A stretch of 64,000 nt of DNA, taken from positions 62,001 through 126,000 of the forward strand of contig CAWEKD010000005.1 of assembly GCA_963809545.1 (NCBI GenBank), in the 5' to 3' direction. Shown piece after piece: positions 40,401 to 48,173 of this stretch (its first letter is position 1; every line of letters starts with the position of its first letter). The notes beneath the pieces were generated by a model. The model saw only the letters and a program-made list of their open reading frames with translations, did no database searches and was not told the origin of the DNA. Source of the DNA: Natronosporangium sp035305625. GTDB taxonomy: Bacteria; Actinomycetota; Actinomycetes; Mycobacteriales; Micromonosporaceae. The translations under genes and the position numbers were made by a program.

Positions 40401-41005
40401 TGTACGTGTCCACCCACCCGCTGGCGGGGGCGGAGCGGGTGCTGCGCAAGCACGCCGACCATCCGATCGCGGCCATCAACGCCGGGGACGTGCCGGACGG
40501 TACCTCGGTCACCATCGCCGGGCTGGTCGCCGCGGTGCAGAAGCGGGTCACCAAGGACGGTCGCATCTGGGCGGTGGCCAGTGTGGAGGACTTGGACGCC
40601 TCGATCGAGGTGTTGTTCTTCCCCAAGACCTATGAGCTGGTGGCGGAGCAGCTCACCCCGGACACGGTGGTGGCGGTCCGGGGCCGGGTCAACCAGCGCG
40701 ACAACGGGGTCAGCGTGGTCGGGATGGACCTGGCGGTGCTGGACATCAGCGACGATGACCTGCAGGCCGACCCCCCGGTGGTGATCAATTTGCCGGTGGA
40801 GAAGGTCACCGACGACCTGGTGGACGAGCTGCGGTCGTCGCTGCTGCGCCACCAGGGGCAGGCGCCGGTGCAGATCCGGCTCAAGGGGCGCACCGCGGTG
40901 CATCTGCTGAAGCTGGACGACTCGGTCCGGGTGAACACCTCCAGCGGGTTCGTCAGCGAGATGAAGGCGCTGATCGGCCCGGACTGCCTGGCCAGCTTGC
41001 CGTGA
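37445..41005 (+). CDS. dnaE: DNA polymerase III alpha subunit
   Basis: Replicative DNA polymerase, 1186 residues. It has an N-terminal PHP domain (FVHLHVHTEYSMLDGAARL; histidine and aspartate metal ligands present, as in actinobacterial DnaE1 proofreading). The palm contains catalytic aspartates in MPDIDLDFDERRRGDM and the GRGSATGCMVAYALGI loop. Next come fingers, a helix-hairpin-helix region, and an OB fold (VTIAGLVAAVQKRVTKDGRIWAVASVEDL). The TTG at 37445 is chosen because GGGAGG (37433-37438) is 6 nt upstream and it gives the canonical N-terminus (ANGSFVHLH). A long hairpin follows. Confidence 0.97.
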   Translation: MANGSFVHLHVHTEYSMLDGAARLKPLFEEAARHEMPALAMTDHGNMFGSYAFFQQAKATGIKPVLGIEAYVAPGDRHHKKPVFWGTPADRERGDDVSGGGAYLHMTMLAANATGLRNLFKLSSLASIEGYYYKPRMDRELLSQYHEGIIATTGCPSGEVQTRLRLGQTKEALEAAAELRDIFGPENFFLELMDHGLEIERRVRDGLKEIADKLGLQPLATNDSHYVRREDAAAHEALLCVGTGKTLDDPKRFKFDGDGYYLKSAAEMRELFDSQVPGACDNTLLIAERIEPYDEVFAYRDRMPRFPVPEGHTQDSWLREEVWRGMQRRFPNGVPEEHRKRVEYELGVIAQMGFSAYFLVVADLCRYAKENGIRVGPGRGSATGCMVAYALGITELDPIEHKLLFERFLNPERVSMPDIDLDFDERRRGDMIRYVTEKWGEDRVAQIITFGTIKAKAALKDAARILYGQPGFAMADRISKAMPPAVMGKDIPLQGIIDPEHPRYAEATEVRQLIESDPNSKAIFETARGLEGLIRQPGVHAAGVILSSEPLLDVLPLWRREQDGAIITGWDYPSSEAVGLLKMDFLGLRNLTVIDDAIRNIEANEGVTIDLDNLPLDDPRTYELLARGDTLGVFQLDGGPMRQLLRAMAPTKFEDIAAVLALYRPGPMAANAHIDYADRKNGRKPVVPIHPELAEPLADILDETYGLIVYQEQVMAIAQKVAGYSLGKADLLRRAMGKKKQEILDQEFVGFAQGMRERGYSEDAIKTLWEILLPFAGYAFNKSHTAGYGIVSYWTAYLKANYPAAYMSALLTSVGDDKDKMAVYLAECRKMGIRVLPPDINESQHTFAPVGSDIRFGLAAIRNVGTSVVDSIVATRKAKGRYTSFEDFLRKSELVVCNKRVIESLIKAGAFDSLGHSRRALYEVHEAAVEVFTGQKREESQGQFTLWGDDVGLPDANSTVGLDLSGTGEEWPRRTLLGFEREMLGLYVSTHPLAGAERVLRKHADHPIAAINAGDVPDGTSVTIAGLVAAVQKRVTKDGRIWAVASVEDLDASIEVLFFPKTYELVAEQLTPDTVVAVRGRVNQRDNGVSVVGMDLAVLDISDDDLQADPPVVINLPVEKVTDDLVDELRSSLLRHQGQAPVQIRLKGRTAVHLLKLDDSVRVNTSSGFVSEMKALIGPDCLASLP

Positions 41006-41062
41006 TCTCGCCCCGGGGGTGGCTGCCGGGCGGGCCACCCCGAGGCGGGGCGGTACCGATAC

Positions 41063-41111
41063 CGCAAGGGGCGTGGTCCTGGGAAGGGTTCCCAGGGCCA
41101 CGCCCCTTGCG
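41063..41111. terminator. Strong bidirectional terminator between dnaE and groEL
   Basis: 23-bp stem: CGCAAGGGGCGTGG-T-CCTGGGAA (41063-41085), GGG loop, and its complement ending at 41111, with a single T-G wobble. Confidence 0.75.
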
Positions 41112-41133
41112 CGCTTAGGAGATGGCGTACCAG

Positions 41134-42771
41134 TCAGAAGCCGGGACCGTGCTGGTGGCCGTGACCGTGGCCATGCCCGTGGCCGTTGGCGGCCGCCGGC
41201 TCGGCCGGCTTCTCCACCACCAGCGATTCGGTGGTCAGCAGCATGCCGGCGATCGAGGCGGCGTTGGTGACCGCGTTCCGGGTCACCTTCACCGGGTCGA
41301 GGATGCCCTGCGCCGCCAGCGGCCCGTACTCGCCGGTGGCCGCGTTCAGCCCCTCACCCCACGACCGCTCCCGGACCTTGTTGACCGCCACCCGGCCGTC
41401 CATCCCGGCGTTGGCGGCGATCCAGTAGAGCGGCGCCTCCAGCGCGGCGCGGACGATCGCCACCCCGGTCCGCTCGTCCCCGGTGAGCCCCAGGTCGTCC
41501 TTGAGCGCGTCCAGCTGGACCAGGGCGGCCCCACCGCCGGGCACGATGCCCTCCTCCACCGCGGCCCGGGTGGCCGCGATGGCGTCCTCGATCCGGTGCT
41601 TGCGCTCCTTCATCTCGACCTCGGTGGCCGCGCCGACCTTGATCACCGCGACCCCACCGGCCAGCTTGGCCAGCCGCTCGGACAGCTTCTCCCGGTCCCA
41701 GTCGGAGTCGGTGGTCTCGATCTCCTTGCGGAGCTGCTCGATCCGGTCGCGCACCTCCGCCTGGTCCCCACCACCGTCCACGATGGTGGTGCTGTCCTTG
41801 GTGACCACCACTCGCCGGGCCTGGCCGAGCACCTCCAGCCCGACCTGGTCCAACTTGTAGCCCAGCTCCGGCGCGATCAGCTGAGCGCCGGTGAGGATGG
41901 CCATGTCCTGCAGCATCGCCTTGCGCCGGTCACCGAACCCGGGCGCCTTGACCGCGCAGACCCGCAGGGTCTTGCGGATCGCGTTGACCACCAGGGTGGC
42001 CAGCGCCTGCCCGTCCACGTCCTCCGCGATCACCAGCAGGGGCTTGTTGGCCTGCGCGACCTTCTCCAGCAGCGGGAGCAGATCCTCGATCGCGGAAATC
42101 TTCTGGGTGGTGACCAGGACGTAGGTGTCCTCCAGCACCGCCTCCCCGGCCTCCGGGTCGGTGGCGAAGTGCGGGGAGATGAAGCCCTTGTCGAACATCA
42201 TCCCCTCGGTGACCTCGACCTCGGTGCGGAGGGTGGAGCCCTCTTCGACGGTGATGACCCCGTCCTGCCCCACCTTCTCCATCGCCTCGGCGATCATCTC
42301 GCCGACGCTGGCGTCCTGGGCCGAGACCGTGGCCACGTGCGCGATGTCTGCCCGCCCCGAGACCGGAGTGGCCTTGGCCAGCAGGGCCTCGGAGACCGCA
42401 GCGGCGGCCGCGTCCATGCCCCGCTTCAATGCGATGGGGTTAGCCCCGGCGGCGACGTTACGCAGCCCCTCCCGGACCATGGCCTGGGCCAGCACGGTCG
42501 CGGTGGTGGTGCCGTCCCCGGCCACGTCGTTGGTCTTGGTGGCCACCTCTTTGACCAGCTGGGCACCCAGGTTCTCGTACGGGTTGTCGAGCTCGATCTC
42601 CTTGGCGACCGTCACCCCGTCGTTGGTGACGGTCGGCGGCCCGAACTTCTTGTCGAGCACCACGTTCCGGCCCCGGGGACCGAGCGTGACCTTGACAGTG
42701 TCGGCGAGAGTGTTGACGCCGTGTTCGAGGTGGTGCCGGGCCGCGTCGGAGAAACTCAGGATTTTCGCCAT
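41134..42771 (-). CDS. groEL1: Chaperonin GroEL1 with His-rich C-terminus
   Basis: 60-kDa chaperonin, 545 residues: AKILSFSDAARHHLEHGVNTLADTVKVTLGPRGRNVVL, ATP-site GDGTTTATVLAQAM, and GIVPGGGAALV. The C-terminus is not the usual Gly-Met tail but alternating Gly-His (GHGHGHGHGHQHGPGF), as in mycobacterial GroEL1 and streptomycete operon-encoded GroEL1. This copy lies downstream of groES, separated by a 16-bp intercistronic hairpin. HrcA/CIRCE control is indicated upstream of groES. A second, Gly-Met-tailed GroEL2 is expected elsewhere in the genome. Confidence 0.98.
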   Translation of the reverse strand: MAKILSFSDAARHHLEHGVNTLADTVKVTLGPRGRNVVLDKKFGPPTVTNDGVTVAKEIELDNPYENLGAQLVKEVATKTNDVAGDGTTTATVLAQAMVREGLRNVAAGANPIALKRGMDAAAAAVSEALLAKATPVSGRADIAHVATVSAQDASVGEMIAEAMEKVGQDGVITVEEGSTLRTEVEVTEGMMFDKGFISPHFATDPEAGEAVLEDTYVLVTTQKISAIEDLLPLLEKVAQANKPLLVIAEDVDGQALATLVVNAIRKTLRVCAVKAPGFGDRRKAMLQDMAILTGAQLIAPELGYKLDQVGLEVLGQARRVVVTKDSTTIVDGGGDQAEVRDRIEQLRKEIETTDSDWDREKLSERLAKLAGGVAVIKVGAATEVEMKERKHRIEDAIAATRAAVEEGIVPGGGAALVQLDALKDDLGLTGDERTGVAIVRAALEAPLYWIAANAGMDGRVAVNKVRERSWGEGLNAATGEYGPLAAQGILDPVKVTRNAVTNAASIAGMLLTTESLVVEKPAEPAAANGHGHGHGHGHQHGPGF

Positions 42772-42788
42772 GTAGGTGTCTCCTTCAC

Positions 42789-42832
42789 GCGGCTACCGCC
42801 CTGGACCGGTCTCCGGCCAGGGCGGTAGCCGC
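42789..42832 (-). other. Intercistronic groES-groEL1 hairpin
   Basis: Perfect 16-bp stem, arms GCGGCTACCGCCCTGG (42789-42804) and 42817-42832, 12-nt loop, filling most of the 72-nt gap. It may act as a processing or partial-termination site; cleavage of groES-groEL1 mRNA between the genes is known in mycobacteria. Confidence 0.65.
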
Positions 42833-42843
42833 ACTTCACTTGG

Positions 42844-43152
42844 TCACTTCTCGATGACGGCGAGGACGTCCCGGGCGGAGAGGACCAGGTACTCCTCCCC
42901 GCCGTACTTCACCTCGGTACCCCCGTACTTCGAGTACAGGACGGTGTCACCGACCTTGACGTCGATCGGAATCCGCTTGCCGTTGTCGTCGACCCGCCCC
43001 GGGCCGACCGCCAGGACGGTGCCCTCCTGCGGCTTCTCCTTGGCGGTGTCGGGGATCACGATGCCCGACGCGGTAGTGGTCTCCGCCTCAATCGCCTGGA
43101 CCACGATGCGGTCCTCGAGCGGCTTGATCGCAACCTTCGTCGCGGTAGTCAC
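42844..43152 (-). CDS. groES: Co-chaperonin GroES
   Basis: 10-kDa heptameric lid of GroEL, 102 residues: VAIKPLEDRIVVQAIEAETTTASGIVIPDTAKEKPQEGTVLAVGPG with the mobile loop (ETTTASGIVI) and C-terminal YLVLSARDVLAVIE. GTG start with a GGGAGGG ribosome site 7 nt away. First gene of the groES-groEL1 operon. Confidence 0.98.
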   Translation of the reverse strand: MTTATKVAIKPLEDRIVVQAIEAETTTASGIVIPDTAKEKPQEGTVLAVGPGRVDDNGKRIPIDVKVGDTVLYSKYGGTEVKYGGEEYLVLSARDVLAVIEK

Positions 43153-43232
43153 GGATATACCCTCCCGGGTATCTGGATGGCGTTACCTGTCTCCCGTCGG
43201 TCCCGTCGTCGCGGGTGCCGGCACCGCCGGGC

Positions 43233-43259
43233 TTAGCACCCTCGACAGGAGAGTGCTAA
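43233..43259 (-). promoter_or_regulatory. CIRCE operator 1 (HrcA site)
   Basis: TTAGCACCC-N9-GAGTGCTAA; one mismatch to the consensus TTAGCACTC-N9-GAGTGCTAA. It lies just downstream of the groES -10 box. Confidence 0.93.
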
Positions 43260-43263
43260 CGGC

Positions 43264-43293
43264 AGGTTAGGCCGTAAATTGGCACTCCGTCAA
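43264..43293 (-). promoter_or_regulatory. groES promoter
   Basis: On the minus strand TTGACG (43293-43288), 18-nt spacer, TAACCT (43269-43264). The -35 box lies inside CIRCE 2 and the start site falls in or next to CIRCE 1. Confidence 0.8.
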
Positions 43294-43307
43294 GGCGAGT
43301 GCCAATT
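43277..43307 (-). promoter_or_regulatory. CIRCE operator 2 (HrcA site)
   Basis: AATTGGCACTC-N9-GAGTGCCAATT, perfect 11-bp arms, TTGGCACTC variant of CIRCE, overlapping the -35 box. Confidence 0.9.
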
Positions 43308-43564
43308 CGCCACGCGCGTGGGGCACCCGACGACTGCGAAACCACCACTTCCAGCCAAGCACCGATCACCGGCCATCGACCACACCGACGCCCGGCCACA
43401 AACCCCGGCACTACGGGCTTGTCGACCAGGATGCGGAGAGGAAAAACCCCCGCCGCCACCGAGGAGGAGCCGAAAGCATGGACCGCTCCAGCCCGCCTGC
43501 GGGGGGCCCACTCATTTGGCATGCTGTCCACTAACAGGCAGAAATGTCACACACGGGGGACCAC
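43308..43564. other. Intergenic region between CIRCE and DUF1918 gene
   Basis: About 257 nt. The only item is a weak 18-codon frame (43478-43534) behind GAGGAGGAG; otherwise nothing recognisable. The ribosome site of the next gene is GGGGGA. Confidence 0.4.
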
Positions 43565-43762
43565 ATGCAGGCGACAGTCGGTGACCGGCTCCACGTCCAC
43601 GGCCGGACCGTGGGCGCGGCCGACCGCGAGGCAGAGATCATCGAAGTACGGGGAGAGGACGGGCAGCCGCCCTACCTGGTCCGGTTCCCGGACGGTCGGG
43701 AGGCGCTGGTCTTCCCCGGACCGGACAGTGTGATCATGACCCCGGAGGGCCGGATCCGGTGA
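43565..43762 (+). CDS. DUF1918 protein
   Basis: A 65-residue protein: MQATVGDRLHVHGRTVGAADREAEIIEVRGEDGQPPYLVRFPDGREALVFPGPD. This is the standard DUF1918 layout, an actinobacterial SH3-like small domain of unknown function. The ATG at 43565 matches the family's usual start; an ATG at 43544 would add seven residues. Confidence 0.87.
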   Translation: MQATVGDRLHVHGRTVGAADREAEIIEVRGEDGQPPYLVRFPDGREALVFPGPDSVIMTPEGRIR

Positions 43763-43811
43763 CCCGGGCCCTGGCCCGACTCCGGGCCAGAGTGGACGAA
43801 GGAGGTACAGC

Positions 43812-44606
43812 GTGCCGCGAGCGGCGGCTGGCGACCGGTGGCGGCGCGCGCTCACCGTAGGACTGGCCGGACTCCTCGCCGCCAGCGTAGCCGGGTGTGG
43901 GTTAGGCGGTGGCGCACGACCGACCCCGGAACCATCCCCGGGGCCGACCACCTCCGGGCCGACCCACACCGCCACCGCGCCGGCTACCCCAGCTACCGCC
44001 CAGGCCTACGCGGAGGCGGCGGTGGCGGCCTGGGCCGCGCCGGACCTGCTCCGCCTCCGCGACCTCGCCACCCCGGAGGTACGGCAGGCGCTCATCGAGC
44101 TCCCCGGCCCGCCTGATCCTCACTGGACTCTGGTGGCGTGTGAGGAAACCTCGCAGCACTCCGAATGCGCGTTCTACAACCGCGCCGGAGATTGGCTGGT
44201 GATCACGGTCGACCACGACCGGTTGAGCGACCGGGCGGCGGTGACCGAAGCCCGGTTCACCGCCACCAGCTATCCGGACGACCCGGTCGACTACGTGACC
44301 GCGCTGGTGACCGCCTGGCAGCAGGGCAACCTGGCCCGGATGCAGCGACTCGCGGTGCCCGCCGTCGTGGACGTGTTCACCGGAGTCGCTCCGCCCGGAG
44401 CCGTACCTGACCAGACCGCCTACCGAGTGACCCAACAGACCGGCACCGCGGTGACCGTGACGGTGACCGTGACCGGACCGGAACACACCACCGAGATCAC
44501 CACCACGGTCCGCGCCAGCTCACTCGGCCAGGCACAGGCGGTCCGGGCCGCCACCCTCGGGGCATCGGCGGCCACCGCCACCGACCCGGGTCGGCCACCG
44601 CGGTGA
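43812..44606 (+). CDS. Putative lipoprotein of unknown function
   Basis: A 264-residue protein with a lipobox (ASVAGC, cysteine at about residue 29), a Thr/Pro-rich spacer (to ~65), then a domain with two cysteines (VACEETSQHSECAF) and a second half that resembles an NTF2/SnoaL-like helical-sheet region (ALVTAWQQGNLARMQRLA). No family is recognised with confidence. GTG start with ribosome site GGAGG about 7 nt upstream. The stop overlaps the next gene's GTG by 4 nt, so they are coupled. Confidence 0.75.
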   Translation: MPRAAAGDRWRRALTVGLAGLLAASVAGCGLGGGARPTPEPSPGPTTSGPTHTATAPATPATAQAYAEAAVAAWAAPDLLRLRDLATPEVRQALIELPGPPDPHWTLVACEETSQHSECAFYNRAGDWLVITVDHDRLSDRAAVTEARFTATSYPDDPVDYVTALVTAWQQGNLARMQRLAVPAVVDVFTGVAPPGAVPDQTAYRVTQQTGTAVTVTVTVTGPEHTTEITTTVRASSLGQAQAVRAATLGASAATATDPGRPPR

Positions 44607-45787
44607 CCACCGTCGACCAGCTCGCCGCCCTCCGTACCCCCGCCGGCGAAGCGGCCCTGACCGCCGCCGCCACCCTGGTCGGGGACGATCCGCTCACCGC
44701 CGCGACCGCGCTGCGGGCACAAGGGGTGGCGCCGGACCTGGCCGCGGCCGCCCTGACCCAGGCCACGCTGCGGACACGGGCGGTGGCGAAGTTCGGCCCG
44801 GACGCCCACCGGATGTTCTTCACCCGTCCCGGCCTGGAGCAGGCCACGCGCGCCGTGGTGGCGGCCCGGCGGGCCGCGCGACTGGCCGCGGCCGGGGTGC
44901 GTCACCTCGCCGACCTCGGCTGCGGGATCGGCGCGGACACCATCGCCTGTGCCCAGGCCGGCCTGCAGGTGACCGCGGTGGAGGCGGACCCGGCCACCGC
45001 GGCGGTGGCCGCGGCCAACCTGGCGGCGTTGGGGCTCACCGATCGCGCCACCGTCCACGCTGGCCGAGCAGAACAGGCGGATCTGTCTGATGTGGATGCG
45101 GTGTTCTGCGATCCGGCCCGGCGCACCCGTACCGGCCGCCGGCTGTTCGATCCGGACACCTTCTCCCCGTCGTGGGACTTCCTGCTGACCCTGCCGCACC
45201 GGGTGCCGCGCACCGTGCTCAAACTCGCCCCCGGGCTGGATCATGCCCGCATCCCCACCGGCGCGGAAGCGGCCTGGGTGTCGGTGGACGGGGACCTGGT
45301 GGAGGCCACGCTGTGGCACGGCCCGCTGGCCGAGGTCCCCCGCCGGGCCACGGTCCTGCGCGACGGACAGGTGACCGAGCTGACCGGCAGCGGGCGGGTG
45401 GCGGCGCCGACCGGACCGGTCCGCGGCTACCTGTACGACCCGGACCCCGCGGTGATCCGCGCCGGGCTGGTGGCCGAGTTCGCCGCCACCGTGTCCGGCC
45501 ACCTGGCCGACCCGACCATCGCCTATGTCTACGCCGACACCGCGGTGGCCACCCCGTTGGCCCGGTGCCTGGCGGTGGAGCAGGTGCTCCCGTTCTCCCT
45601 CAAACGGCTCCGGGCCACCCTGCGTACCGCCGGCATCGGCCACGTGGAGATCATGAAGCGCGGCTCGGCGGTGGACGTCGAACACCTACGCCGGCAACTG
45701 CGCCTGTCCGGTACCGGGGCGGCCACCCTGGTGCTCACCCGGGTGGCGGGGTCCCCGACCGTGCTGGTGTGCCAACGGTTACCGTGA
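44603..45787 (+). CDS. THUMP-like-domain SAM-dependent methyltransferase
   Basis: A 394-residue protein: N-terminal helical region, Rossmann motif HLADLGCGIGADTIACAQAGLQVTAVEADPATAAVA, a DAVFCDPARRT motif IV with DPAR in place of the NPPY of RNA or N6-adenine enzymes, and a C-terminal THUMP-like domain (LPFSLKRLRATLRTAGIGHVEIMKRGSAVD). Probably modifies an RNA; target unknown. It overlaps the lipoprotein gene by 4 nt and is followed 4 nt later by ybaK. Confidence 0.85.
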   Translation: MTTVDQLAALRTPAGEAALTAAATLVGDDPLTAATALRAQGVAPDLAAAALTQATLRTRAVAKFGPDAHRMFFTRPGLEQATRAVVAARRAARLAAAGVRHLADLGCGIGADTIACAQAGLQVTAVEADPATAAVAAANLAALGLTDRATVHAGRAEQADLSDVDAVFCDPARRTRTGRRLFDPDTFSPSWDFLLTLPHRVPRTVLKLAPGLDHARIPTGAEAAWVSVDGDLVEATLWHGPLAEVPRRATVLRDGQVTELTGSGRVAAPTGPVRGYLYDPDPAVIRAGLVAEFAATVSGHLADPTIAYVYADTAVATPLARCLAVEQVLPFSLKRLRATLRTAGIGHVEIMKRGSAVDVEHLRRQLRLSGTGAATLVLTRVAGSPTVLVCQRLP

Positions 45788-45791
45788 CCGG

Positions 45792-46274
45792 GTGGCCACC
45801 GGTACCCCTGCCACCACCCTCCTGACCCGACAGCGGGTCCCGCACACCCTGCACCGGTACGACGTGCCCGCGGACACCCCCGACTACGGCCGGGTGGTGG
45901 CCGAGGCGCTCGGCGTCCCCGCAGCCCAGGTGTTCAAGACCCTCGTGGCCGACGTGGACGGACAGTTGACCGTGGCGATCGTGCCGGTCACCGGCGACCT
46001 GGACCTGAAGGCCTTGGCCACGGCGACCGGCGGCAAGCGCGCCACCCTGGCGGACCGGGCCCGCGCGGAACGCGCCACCGGATACGTCCGGGGCGGGATC
46101 AGCCCGCTCGGACAGCGACGACGCCTACCTACCGTCCTCGACGCCTCCGCCGTCTCCTTCGACCGGATCTATGTGTCGGCCGGCCGGCGGGGGCTACAGG
46201 TGGCGCTGGCCCCGACGGATCTCCGCCGGCTGACCGACGCGCTGCTGGCCCCGATCGCCCGCCTCGACTCCTGA
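45792..46274 (+). CDS. ybaK: Cys-tRNA(Pro)/Cys-tRNA(Cys) deacylase YbaK
   Basis: A 160-residue YbaK/EbsC-type trans-editing factor that removes cysteine from mischarged tRNA-Pro. Motifs: DYGRVVAEALGVPAAQVFKTLVADVDG, the catalytic-lysine region LDLKALATATGGKRATLA and GYVRGGISPLGQRRRLPT. GTG start 4 nt after the preceding stop, hence the same operon. Confidence 0.93.
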   Translation: MATGTPATTLLTRQRVPHTLHRYDVPADTPDYGRVVAEALGVPAAQVFKTLVADVDGQLTVAIVPVTGDLDLKALATATGGKRATLADRARAERATGYVRGGISPLGQRRRLPTVLDASAVSFDRIYVSAGRRGLQVALAPTDLRRLTDALLAPIARLDS

Positions 46275-46295
46275 CTCCTCTTCCCGCACCGGGGC

Positions 46296-46556
46296 TCAGC
46301 GGTCGACCGGGGCGAAGTCCCAGCTGTGCGGAGGACGGGCGACCAGCTCCGCCGGTGGCGGCGGCAGCGGCACCGGTTCCCCCCGCCACCGGGAGATCAC
46401 CACCACCCGCTCGGTGGCGGAGAACACCTCGCTGGCGATATGCCGGGGGTCGAATTCGATGTGGGGCAGGGCGGTGTCGCAGACCCAGTTCACCAGCTCC
46501 GGCACCCGTTCCGGTTCCGCCCGGACCTCCCACATCCGTACGATCACGTCCGACAT
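46296..46556 (-). CDS. Small ABM-like alpha-beta barrel protein
   Basis: An 86-residue protein, MSDVIVRMWEVRAEPERVPELVNWVCDTALP... ATERVVVISRWRGEP, with the beta-alpha-beta pattern of antibiotic-biosynthesis-monooxygenase (dimeric alpha-beta barrel) proteins, ending in a Pro-rich tail. Function unknown. The ATG at 46556 has a GGAGG only 3 nt away, which is short but present. It is downstream of tsaD by 83 nt on the same strand. Confidence 0.6.
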   Translation of the reverse strand: MSDVIVRMWEVRAEPERVPELVNWVCDTALPHIEFDPRHIASEVFSATERVVVISRWRGEPVPLPPPPAELVARPPHSWDFAPVDR

Positions 46557-46639
46557 CGTCCTCCGATCGGAAAACCTGCGGCCGCGCACCGATCTGGCGG
46601 CCCCACCCCCTATCGTCCCCGGCCCGGGGAACGGGGTGA

Positions 46640-47695
46640 TCACCGCCCGGTCAGGCTCACCGTGTCGACCGGGAGCGCGGAGTCGGCCGGCAGATCCAGC
46701 CGGCTGGCCGGCACCCCCGCGGCCACCAGATGGCTACCCAGCGCCGCCACCATCGCCCCATTGTCGGTGCACAGTCGGGGCCGGGGCACCCGCAGGGTCA
46801 GGCCCGCGGCCGCACACCGCTGCTCCGCCAGGGCCCGCAGCCGACTATTGGCCGCCACCCCACCCCCGATCACCAGGGTGGACACTCCGTACGCCCGGCA
46901 GGCGGCGACCGCCTTCATGGTCAGTACGTCCGCCACCGACTCCTGGAAACTCGCGGCCACATCCGCCACCGGCACCGGTTCCCCGGCCCGCTGCCGAGCC
47001 TCCACCCACCGGGCCACCGCGGTCTTCAGCCCGGAGAACGAGAAGTCGTACGGGTGCGCGGCCAGATCCTTAGGGGCGGTCAGCCCGCGGGGGAACGCCA
47101 CAAAGTCCGGATCCCCTTCGGAGGCCGCCCGGTCGATCGGCGGCCCACCGGGGAACGGCAGCCCCAGCAACCGGGCCACCTTGTCGAACGCCTCCCCCGC
47201 CGCGTCGTCGATGGTCGCCCCCAGCGGGGTGATCCGGCCGGCCAGATCGTCCACCAGCAGCAGCGACGTGTGCCCCCCGGAGACCAGCAACGCCACCGCC
47301 GGTTCCGGCAACGGCCCGTGCTCCAGCGTGTCCACTGCCACGTGGGCCGCCAGGTGGTTCACCCCGTACACCGGCTTGTCCAACGCGACCGCGTACCCCT
47401 TGGCCGCCGCCACCCCCACCAGCAGCGCCCCGGCCAGCCCCGGCCCGGCGGTCACCGCGATCGCGTCCACATCCGCCAGCCGCACCCCGGCCTCGTCCAA
47501 CGCCCGCTGCATGGTCGGCACGATCGCCTCCAGGTGGGCGCGGCTGGCCACCTCAGGCACCACCCCGCCGTATCGGGCGTGCCGATCGACGCTGGAGGCC
47601 AGCGCGTCGGCGAGCAGGGTACGGCCTCGAACGATCCCGACCCCGGTCTCGTCACACGAGGTCTCGATCCCCAGGACCAGCGGCTCATCCTTCAC
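46640..47695 (-). CDS. tsaD: tRNA N6-adenosine threonylcarbamoyltransferase
   Basis: Transfers the threonylcarbamoyl group to A37 of ANN-decoding tRNAs (t6A). A 351-residue ASKHA-fold protein: VLGIETSCDETGVGIV, the metal-binding VNHLAAHVAV (both histidines), LLVSGGHTSLLLV, and GGGVAANSRLR. It overlaps rimI by 11 nt and works with TsaB and TsaE encoded upstream in the same operon. Confidence 0.97.
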   Translation of the reverse strand: MKDEPLVLGIETSCDETGVGIVRGRTLLADALASSVDRHARYGGVVPEVASRAHLEAIVPTMQRALDEAGVRLADVDAIAVTAGPGLAGALLVGVAAAKGYAVALDKPVYGVNHLAAHVAVDTLEHGPLPEPAVALLVSGGHTSLLLVDDLAGRITPLGATIDDAAGEAFDKVARLLGLPFPGGPPIDRAASEGDPDFVAFPRGLTAPKDLAAHPYDFSFSGLKTAVARWVEARQRAGEPVPVADVAASFQESVADVLTMKAVAACRAYGVSTLVIGGGVAANSRLRALAEQRCAAAGLTLRVPRPRLCTDNGAMVAALGSHLVAAGVPASRLDLPADSALPVDTVSLTGR

Positions 47696-48173
47696 GGAGC
47701 ATCACCAGCGCATCCGTGTTACTGGGCTGGTAGTAGCCCCGCCGCAGTCCGACCGGCACGAACCCGAACGACTCGTACAGCCGCTGCGCCGGCTCGTTGG
47801 TCACCGCCACCTCCAACAACACCCGGGTCACCCCGCGCCGCTCCGCCTCGGCCAGCAACCCGGTCAACAACCTCCGACCGATCCCTCGCCGCTGCGCGTC
47901 CCGGCGCACCGCCAGCGTGTTCACCCACGCTTCGTCCGGCGGCATCACCGCCAGCCCGGCGTACCCCAGCAACCTGCCGTCGGGGCCGCGGGCGGCCAGA
48001 TAGTAGTGCCCTTGGGCGAGCTCGCCCTCCAGCATCCCCCGCGTCCACCGCTCGGCGCCGAACAGATCCTCCTCGATCGGCAGCACCTCATCGAGGTCGG
48101 CCAGCTGCAAGCGTACGAGCTGGACGTCGGGATCGGCCACGGGCGGGTCCTCCCCGGTAGCCGGCGCGGTCAC
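47685..48173 (-). CDS. rimI: Ribosomal-protein alanine N-acetyltransferase-like GNAT protein
   Basis: A 162-residue GNAT protein with the acetyl-CoA loop RDAQRRGIGRRLLTGLLAEA, the EVAVTNEPAQRLYESFGFVPVGLRRGYY ending typical of RimI, and a start 4 nt inside tsaB. Position between tsaB and tsaD is the conserved place of rimI. Confidence 0.9.
   Translation of the reverse strand: MTAPATGEDPPVADPDVQLVRLQLADLDEVLPIEEDLFGAERWTRGMLEGELAQGHYYLAARGPDGRLLGYAGLAVMPPDEAWVNTLAVRRDAQRRGIGRRLLTGLLAEAERRGVTRVLLEVAVTNEPAQRLYESFGFVPVGLRRGYYQPSNTDALVMLREG

Noticed and set aside
43478..43534. 18-codon frame behind GAGGAGGAG near DUF1918
   Set aside because: Good ribosome site but no promoter, no conspicuous amino-acid run and no hairpins; chance is likely in this purine-rich patch.
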